A stretch of 64,000 nt of DNA. Origin: CAZHLD01 sp964533185 (GTDB lineage Bacteria > Acidobacteriota > Terriglobia > Acidiferrales > UBA7541). The notes beneath the pieces were generated by a model that worked only from the letters and a program-made list of their open reading frames with translations, was not told the origin of the DNA and did not search any database. The translations under genes were made by a program, and so were the position numbers. Shown piece by piece: positions 59,631 to 64,000 of the stretch (its first letter is position 1; every line of letters starts with the position of its first letter). The stretch spans positions 1-64,000 of the forward strand of contig CAZHLD010000003.1 in assembly GCA_964533185.1 (NCBI GenBank), written 5' to 3'.

Positions 59631-60518
59631 ATGGATCTGGGAGAGTTGAATGTGTTTTTGACGGTGGCGAGGGAGAAGAGTTTTTCACGGGCGGCGGAGC
59701 GGCTGTACCGGACGCAGCCGGCGGTGAGCATTGCCATACGGAAGCTGGAGGAGTGGGCCGGGCAGGCGCTGGTGGTGCGGCGGGCGCGGTCGGTGGAACT
59801 GACCGACGCGGGAGCGCTGGTGGCCGAGTACGCCGAGCGGCTGCTGAACCTGCGGGAGGAGGTGCCGAAGGCGCTCGAGGAGTTGAAGGGATTGCGGCGG
59901 GGAGAGCTGTCGCTGGGGGTGAACGAGAGTTCGATCCATGCGCTGCTGCCGGCGCTGGCGCGGTACCGACGGCTGTACCCGGAGGTGAAGGTGGCGGTGC
60001 GGCGGACGTTTTCGCGGGAGATTCCGCGGGAGGTGCTGAACCACCGTTTGGACCTGGGCGTGATCAGCTACGTGCCGCAGGAGGCGCGGTTGCGCGCGGC
60101 GGAGATTTTCCGCGACCGGCTAACGTGCGTGGTGCCGCCGCGGCACCGGCTGGCGCGGCGTCGGCGGGTGGAGATTGGTGCGCTGGGGCGGGAGATTTTC
60201 ATCGCGCACATTGTGGAGTCGCCGTTTCGGTGGCGGGTGATCCAGTTGTTTGAGAAGCACCGGGTGCCGCTGCGGATGCAGGTGGAGCTACCGACGATTG
60301 AGAGTATCAAGCGGTTTGTGCAAATGGAGATGGGCGTGGCGATCGTGCCGCGGATGTGCGTGCGGTGGGAGGTGGAGCAGGGGACGCTGGTGGAGTTGAA
60401 GGTGCGGCAGTTGAATTTGCCGCGGCACTTGTATTTGGTGTGGAGGGAGGAGGGGCAGATGTCACATGCGGCGGCGGGGATGATGCGATTGTTGAGGGGG
60501 AGAAAGAAGGCAGGGTGA
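59631..60518 (+). CDS. LysR-family transcriptional regulator
   Basis: 295 residues. The N-terminal winged helix is MDLGELNVFLTVAREKSFSR with RAAERLYRTQPAVSIAIRKLE. The effector-binding domain follows, with the typical GELSLGVNESSIHALLP start. Divergence from leuA suggests it controls leucine synthesis, with 2-isopropylmalate or a related acid as possible effector; this is inferred from position only. GGGGAG lies just upstream of the ATG. Confidence 0.93.
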   Translation: MDLGELNVFLTVAREKSFSRAAERLYRTQPAVSIAIRKLEEWAGQALVVRRARSVELTDAGALVAEYAERLLNLREEVPKALEELKGLRRGELSLGVNESSIHALLPALARYRRLYPEVKVAVRRTFSREIPREVLNHRLDLGVISYVPQEARLRAAEIFRDRLTCVVPPRHRLARRRRVEIGALGREIFIAHIVESPFRWRVIQLFEKHRVPLRMQVELPTIESIKRFVQMEMGVAIVPRMCVRWEVEQGTLVELKVRQLNLPRHLYLVWREEGQMSHAAAGMMRLLRGRKKAG

Positions 60519-60639
60519 AGAGAAGATGGCGGGCACAGAGCCGGCGCTACCAAGGAAGAAAAGAAGCGGAGGGGCGCCGAAGCTCCGAAGAGAAAGGCGA
60601 AGATGCCGGGAGTCCCGGTAGGAGCCGGGCCACCCGGCG
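60519..60639. repeat. P palindromes between convergent genes
   Basis: GGCGGGCACAGAGCCGGCGC with TACC (60526-60551), then GCCGGGAGTCCCGGTAGGAG and GCCGGGCCACCCGGCGCTAC (60604-60643). The final CTA at 60640-60642 is the stop codon of the following minus-strand gene. Confidence 0.8.
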
Positions 60640-61368
60640 CTACAACGGCTTCGAGTCGGTGAAGGAGAGCTCGAGAGGGCCGACGTAGATTTCAAGGTAG
60701 GTGAGGAGGGCGTAGAGGAAGAGAAGGATGCCGAACATCTCGCCAAACTCTTCGAAGTGGACGAGGACGGAGTAGTGCCAGTTTTCGGAGCCGTGGAGCT
60801 CGGCGTAGCGGCCTTCGAGGGATTCGACGCCGACGGCGCCGGCGATGTAGATGGCACCGGCTACCAGGAACTGCCAGCGAGTGCGCGGGGGTAGGTGGGC
60901 GAGGAAGCGCACGTAAAGAAGGAAGACGACGAGAGCAAAGGCGATGCCGGGAATGATCCAGGCCCAGTAAAAGAAGCCGGAGAGGTGCAGTGCTTTGCGG
61001 ATAGGTTGGATGGAGAGCTCGTGGAAGGAGGCGGCTTCGTCCAGGGACATGAAGAGAAAGATGAGGGCCAGCCACTTCCAATGGGAGGCGAAGCGGTCGT
61101 GGTGCTGCCGTTTTGAGAGGGCGATGAGGGCGAGCAGTGCCGCGGCGAGCAGAAGAGTGGAGGATTGATACCACGCGGGGACGTTGGCTTCGTTGCGGAG
61201 GTAGAACTTGGGGACCATGCCGAAGACCCAGCCGTAGCCGAGGAAATAGGTGGAGTACTGGCCAGCCAGGCTGGCGAGGGTGAGGAGGACGATCAAGGCG
61301 GCCAGAAAGCCGGTGATGCGCCGAGGCGAAAGAAGAATCTTCGAGGGCATGGGCGGAGGGGAAGACAC
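60640..61368 (-). CDS. Multi-spanning membrane protein with conserved acidic/His residues
   Basis: 242 residues with about six predicted membrane helices. Charged residues sit in or next to helices: MSLDEAASFHELS, GVESLEGRYAELHGSENWHY and HFEEFGEMFGILLFLYALL. A pattern of Asp/Glu and His within the membrane suggests metal binding or a membrane-embedded enzyme. No named family is recognised with confidence. It stands alone between lysR and the peptidoglycan-binding gene. Its TAG stop comes from a P palindrome. Confidence 0.65.
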   Translation of the reverse strand: MSSPPPMPSKILLSPRRITGFLAALIVLLTLASLAGQYSTYFLGYGWVFGMVPKFYLRNEANVPAWYQSSTLLLAAALLALIALSKRQHHDRFASHWKWLALIFLFMSLDEAASFHELSIQPIRKALHLSGFFYWAWIIPGIAFALVVFLLYVRFLAHLPPRTRWQFLVAGAIYIAGAVGVESLEGRYAELHGSENWHYSVLVHFEEFGEMFGILLFLYALLTYLEIYVGPLELSFTDSKPL

Positions 61369-61436
61369 TCCCGGGGGAGCATTGTTGTGGCGGCAAGACT
61401 CTACGTCAAGGGGAAAGGAAGAGTTGCGCGAGTGAG

Positions 61437-62363
61437 TTACGCTTCAGCGGGGAAATCGCCGAGGCCCCAAGCGTCGAGAGAGAAGCGGGCGCCGCGGACA
61501 GTGCCGGAGCCGGAGGCGATGGCGAGCTTGCGGGAGCGAGTGTCTTCGCGGAAGGCGGGCCTGGCATTGTTGGCCACTGAATTGGCGATGAGAACGCGGA
61601 GGGCCTGCTCGTTGTTCGGTGGAAGAGCGGGGAGGCCGGCGGCGATGGCGGCAGCATCGTCACGGTCAATGCCGCCGTTCTGAACGTGGATGTCGAAGCA
61701 GAGGGCCATTCCCTGCTCCGAGGCGAGGCCGTAGCGGCGGGCGGTGGCCAGTGCGGGGACGAAATAGTCTTCGTAAGCGCGGCGAAGCTGAATTTCGCGG
61801 ACGACGTCCACCTCGCCCACGCGGACGAAGGCGGAGCGCCAGGGCTCGCGGATGAGGTGCTTTTTGGGCGGGGGCTCGCTGATGCCATCGGCCCAGGCCA
61901 TCTGGTCGGGGAGCGGGGCGCGGAGAATGCGGAGGAGCTCGTCGGTGAGACCAACAAGAGCAGAGCGGACGGCGATGGGATCGCGTTGGGCGGCCTCGAG
62001 GATGATCTCCTGAACCTTGCCGAATTTGAGAGTGAACCCGATGATGCCCCAGGTGAGTCCGGCGGCGTCCCAGTTGCCGGCGGCGCGGGTGAAGCCGTGG
62101 CCTTCGAAATAGGAGGTGAGCTGAAGGCAGCGGTGGAAGAGCGAGGGGATGGGCTCGTTAAGCAAAGCGGTCCAAGTAAGATCGTCAACGCGGCCGGTGG
62201 GGGGAGGGTGGTGCGCTTGCTGGAAGGCGGTGACGGCGCGCTCGGTGAGACCGCCGTAGTCGTCGTCGATGGGGGCGGTATAAAGACGCAGCAGGCTGAG
62301 GGCGGACTGGATGCGTCCGACCAGCCATCCGCGAGAGCCGCGCGCGAAAAGAGAGCGAGACAT
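61437..62363 (-). CDS. Peptidoglycan-binding domain protein with chitosanase-like region
   Basis: 308 residues from MSRSLFARGSRGWLVGR. An N-terminal PG_binding_1-type repeat is visible (DDDYGGLTERAVTAFQQAHH, then TGRVDDLTWTALL). The rest resembles a lysozyme-fold GH46-type hydrolase, with a Glu in QLTSYFEGHGF and an Asp in GNWDAAGLTWGIIGFTLKFG as candidate catalytic residues. It may cut peptidoglycan or a related polysaccharide. No signal peptide is seen. A good sigma-70 promoter lies upstream. Confidence 0.65.
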   Translation of the reverse strand: MSRSLFARGSRGWLVGRIQSALSLLRLYTAPIDDDYGGLTERAVTAFQQAHHPPPTGRVDDLTWTALLNEPIPSLFHRCLQLTSYFEGHGFTRAAGNWDAAGLTWGIIGFTLKFGKVQEIILEAAQRDPIAVRSALVGLTDELLRILRAPLPDQMAWADGISEPPPKKHLIREPWRSAFVRVGEVDVVREIQLRRAYEDYFVPALATARRYGLASEQGMALCFDIHVQNGGIDRDDAAAIAAGLPALPPNNEQALRVLIANSVANNARPAFREDTRSRKLAIASGSGTVRGARFSLDAWGLGDFPAEA

Positions 62364-62446
62364 GGGAGCAGGTCTGTAGGCGGTGGCAGTCACGGTGCGA
62401 TGCCGGAGCCCGGTTCTATGCACTACACAGGTAATTACACGGACTA

Positions 62447-62474
62447 GATATATCGCAGGAGTACAGGTTGTCAA
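62447..62474 (-). promoter_or_regulatory. Sigma-70 promoter for the peptidoglycan-binding gene
   Basis: On the minus strand TTGACA (62474-62469) and TATATC (62452-62447) are separated by 16 bp. Transcription would start near 62440, giving a leader of about 75 bases before the ATG at 62363. Confidence 0.5.
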
Positions 62475-62571
62475 GGGGAATTGCCGCGGGACATCGGCGA
62501 TCGAGGGCTGGGAGGGGCACGCCACTCGGAAAGTGCAAGTTGAATTAGAATGCGCGGGACAGGAGGAGACC

Positions 62572-63117
62572 ATGGGAATGAGCCAAGCATTGCTGCCGGA
62601 GTGGGACCACGAGATGGCGAACACGCGGAAGACGTTGGAGCGCGTGCCGGAGGACAAGCTGGGATGGAAGCCGCATGAGAGGTCGTGGCCGATGGGCGGG
62701 TTGGCGACGCACCTGGCGAACCCGCCGACCTGGGCGGTCCACACGTTGACACAAAGTGAACTGAATATCACACCGCCGGGGGCACCGCCGTACAAGCAGG
62801 AGCCGGCGAAATCGAGCAAGGAACTCTTAGAGATGTTTGACAAGAATGTAGCCAAGGCGCGAGCAGCGATTGCCGAGTCGAGCGATGAGCACTTCCTGAA
62901 GCTGTGGACGCTGCTGAAGGGAGGGCAGAAGATTCTCTCGATGCCGCGGATCGCAGTGCTGCGCAGCTTGGTGATGAACCATAACGTGCACCACCGGGCG
63001 CAGCTCGGAGTTTATCTGCGGCTGAATGATGTGCCGGCGCCGGCGATTTACGGGCCGTCGGCAGATGGGGGGGCGTTTCAGAAGAGGCAAGATGGCCGGC
63101 GCAGAGCCGGCTGGTGA
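62572..63117 (+). CDS. DinB-family protein
   Basis: 181 residues from MGMSQALLPEWDHEMAN, with AGGAGGAG just before the ATG. It follows the DinB/YfiT four-helix pattern: LLPEWDHEMANTRKTLERVP, SWPMGGLATHLANPP and MNHNVHHRAQLGVYLRLNDV. The His residues in GGLATHL and NHNVHHRAQL match the metal-binding triad of the family. Such proteins are often thiol-dependent transferases or hydrolases. The last nine or so residues (RQDGRRRAGW) are encoded by a P palindrome, GCCGGCGCAGAGCCGGC, that overlaps the stop. Confidence 0.85.
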   Translation: MGMSQALLPEWDHEMANTRKTLERVPEDKLGWKPHERSWPMGGLATHLANPPTWAVHTLTQSELNITPPGAPPYKQEPAKSSKELLEMFDKNVAKARAAIAESSDEHFLKLWTLLKGGQKILSMPRIAVLRSLVMNHNVHHRAQLGVYLRLNDVPAPAIYGPSADGGAFQKRQDGRRRAGW

Positions 63118-63451
63118 GGGAGCGTTCGCGTCCAAGCAGGACGGGGCACGATGTATCGCGCACCTCCATGGTTTCGGCGAATAGAGCCAGAACAGGGTTG
63201 CAAGGATGAAACGTTGAGATCCTTCGGGCATCCTCGTCGGATGCCCTCTGGATGACGCGCGACATTACGTCTGGGCGGCGGTGAATCCGCAACGGCGGGC
63301 ATTGCGTGCAGCGATGAGTAATAATGAAGAGCGATAACGCGGGCGGAGAAGAAGCAGGTATTGGGAGGACCGATACGCATAGGTTCTTCAGGCCATTGAC
63401 GCCAGGGAGAGGGGTCCCTAGGCCGGTGTGGAGCGGAAGGAAGAGGCGTCA
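63118..63451. repeat. Intergenic region with a D-type palindrome
   Basis: About 330 bp without a recognised gene. A D-type element lies at 63217-63256 (GATCCTTCGGGCATCC, loop, GGATGCCCTCTGGATGAC). The rest shows nothing clear except the purine-rich ribosome binding region (GGAAGGAAGAGG) before 63452. Confidence 0.6.
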
Positions 63452-64000
63452 ATGGACGGTTTACGAGTTCCGGTTCTGGTTCTGGGACATGGGATTACAC
63501 ACCTGGGAGTGATCCGGAGCCTGGGACGCGCGGGAATCACGGCCTACTCCATTACGGATCAACCCGAATATCTTCCCTACTCGAGGTATTTCCAAGTCCC
63601 ACCCGGGAAACCCATCGAAAATCCTCGCCCGAGCCGCCTGACCGAAATTCTGAAGGAACTGCCGCTGGAACGCGCGGTGCTGATGCCCTGCGCGGATGAC
63701 TGGGTGAAAGCCGTGGCAGAGCTGCCAGCGGAGCTGGCGAGACGTTTTCCAGTCAGCATGCCTCCCCGGCCGATCGTCGAAGCGATGCTGGACAAGTGGT
63801 GCTTTTCGGAGCTACTCGAGCGAGAAGAGGTGCCGCACCCGAAGACGTGGCTGCTGCGGTCGATGGAGGAGGCCGAGGCGCTCCCGGAAGAGGAGTTTGA
63901 GGGAGCGTTTCTGAAGCCGCGGGTGTCGCAGGAGTTCTCGCGACGATATAAGGTGAAGGCCTTCTCTGCGAAAAACCGGGAGGAAGCGCTGCAGCTACTG
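63452..64000 (+). CDS. ATP-grasp ligase, N-terminal part (cut by window edge)
   Basis: 183 residues are visible; the gene runs off the right edge. The ATG has GGAAGGAAGAGG upstream. The N-terminus VPVLVLGHGITHLGVIRSLG looks like the Rossmann-type pre-ATP-grasp domain. The residues MLDKWCFSELLEREEVPHPK and GAFLKPRVSQEFSRRYKVKA match the beginning of an ATP-grasp fold (a Lys in LKPR would contact ATP). Such enzymes join carboxylates to amines; some act on cell-wall precursors. Substrate unknown. Confidence 0.75.
   Translation, partial: MDGLRVPVLVLGHGITHLGVIRSLGRAGITAYSITDQPEYLPYSRYFQVPPGKPIENPRPSRLTEILKELPLERAVLMPCADDWVKAVAELPAELARRFPVSMPPRPIVEAMLDKWCFSELLEREEVPHPKTWLLRSMEEAEALPEEEFEGAFLKPRVSQEFSRRYKVKAFSAKNREEALQLL

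Overview
The window looks like a scaffold from a Gram-negative, hopanoid-producing bacterium, most likely an Acidobacteriota metagenome bin. The grounds are high GC, an LPS pathway (lpxD plus an LpxL-type acyltransferase), a full early hopanoid cluster (shc, hpnH, hpnA, hpnG, hpnC, hpnD, hpnE), Asp-box/BNR secreted proteins, an S55 (SpoIVB-type) peptidase protein, and short repeats in nearly every intergenic gap. Three runs of exactly 100 N mark scaffold joins. Two of them are flanked by identical 55-bp sequences, the signature of unmerged k-mer overlaps, so they are assembly artefacts. No rRNA, tRNA, CRISPR array or insertion sequence was recognised.

Layout. 1-7.1 kb: a minus-strand divalent-metal resistance operon (two small secreted peptides, czcC, czcB, czcA, a YnfA-type membrane protein, a PII-like protein and the start of a metal P-type ATPase). 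It lacks the interspersed repeats found elsewhere and may be a transferred island. 7.4-11.3 kb: a hibernation-factor-like protein, DUF72, a zinc-ribbon protein, an ABM monooxygenase and a frameshifted BNR gene. 11.5-22.5 kb: the hopanoid cluster, with two zinc MDR dehydrogenases translationally coupled to hpnG. 22.8-27.5 kb: envelope genes (P-loop ATPase, lpxD, acyltransferase, ArnT-like glycosyltransferase). 27.8-31.6 kb: a pseudoenzyme-like alpha/beta hydrolase, a double GNAT, nrdR and a flippase-like membrane protein. 31.9-35.3 kb: an ECF sigma/anti-sigma operon with three Lia-like membrane proteins. 35.7-46 kb: a papain-like peptidase, aroA, an S55 protein, a beta-propeller protein, PilZ, MFS and a PLP dehydratase. 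46.3-56.7 kb: a giant Asp-box protein, two PilZ genes and an RND pump with its adaptor. 57-64 kb: leuB-leuA with a divergent LysR, a membrane protein, a peptidoglycan-binding/chitosanase-like protein, DinB and a truncated ATP-grasp gene.

The most unusual signal is the non-coding architecture. Two repeat families recur: P, GC-rich palindromes ending in GCTAC (GTAGC on the other strand), and T, irregular tracts of CGTTATTCG/CGTTGTCCG-like units. They sit in the order stop codon - P - T - start codon at seven same-strand gene junctions, plus one leader with no same-strand upstream gene. P often supplies the TAG stop codon of the upstream gene, and T lies 1 to about 120 bp (usually under 50 bp) before the next start codon. 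P-like palindromes are also carried in frame inside hpnE, the ArnT-like gene, the GNAT gene, the S55 gene and the end of the DinB gene, resembling the Rickettsia palindromic elements that insert into coding sequence.
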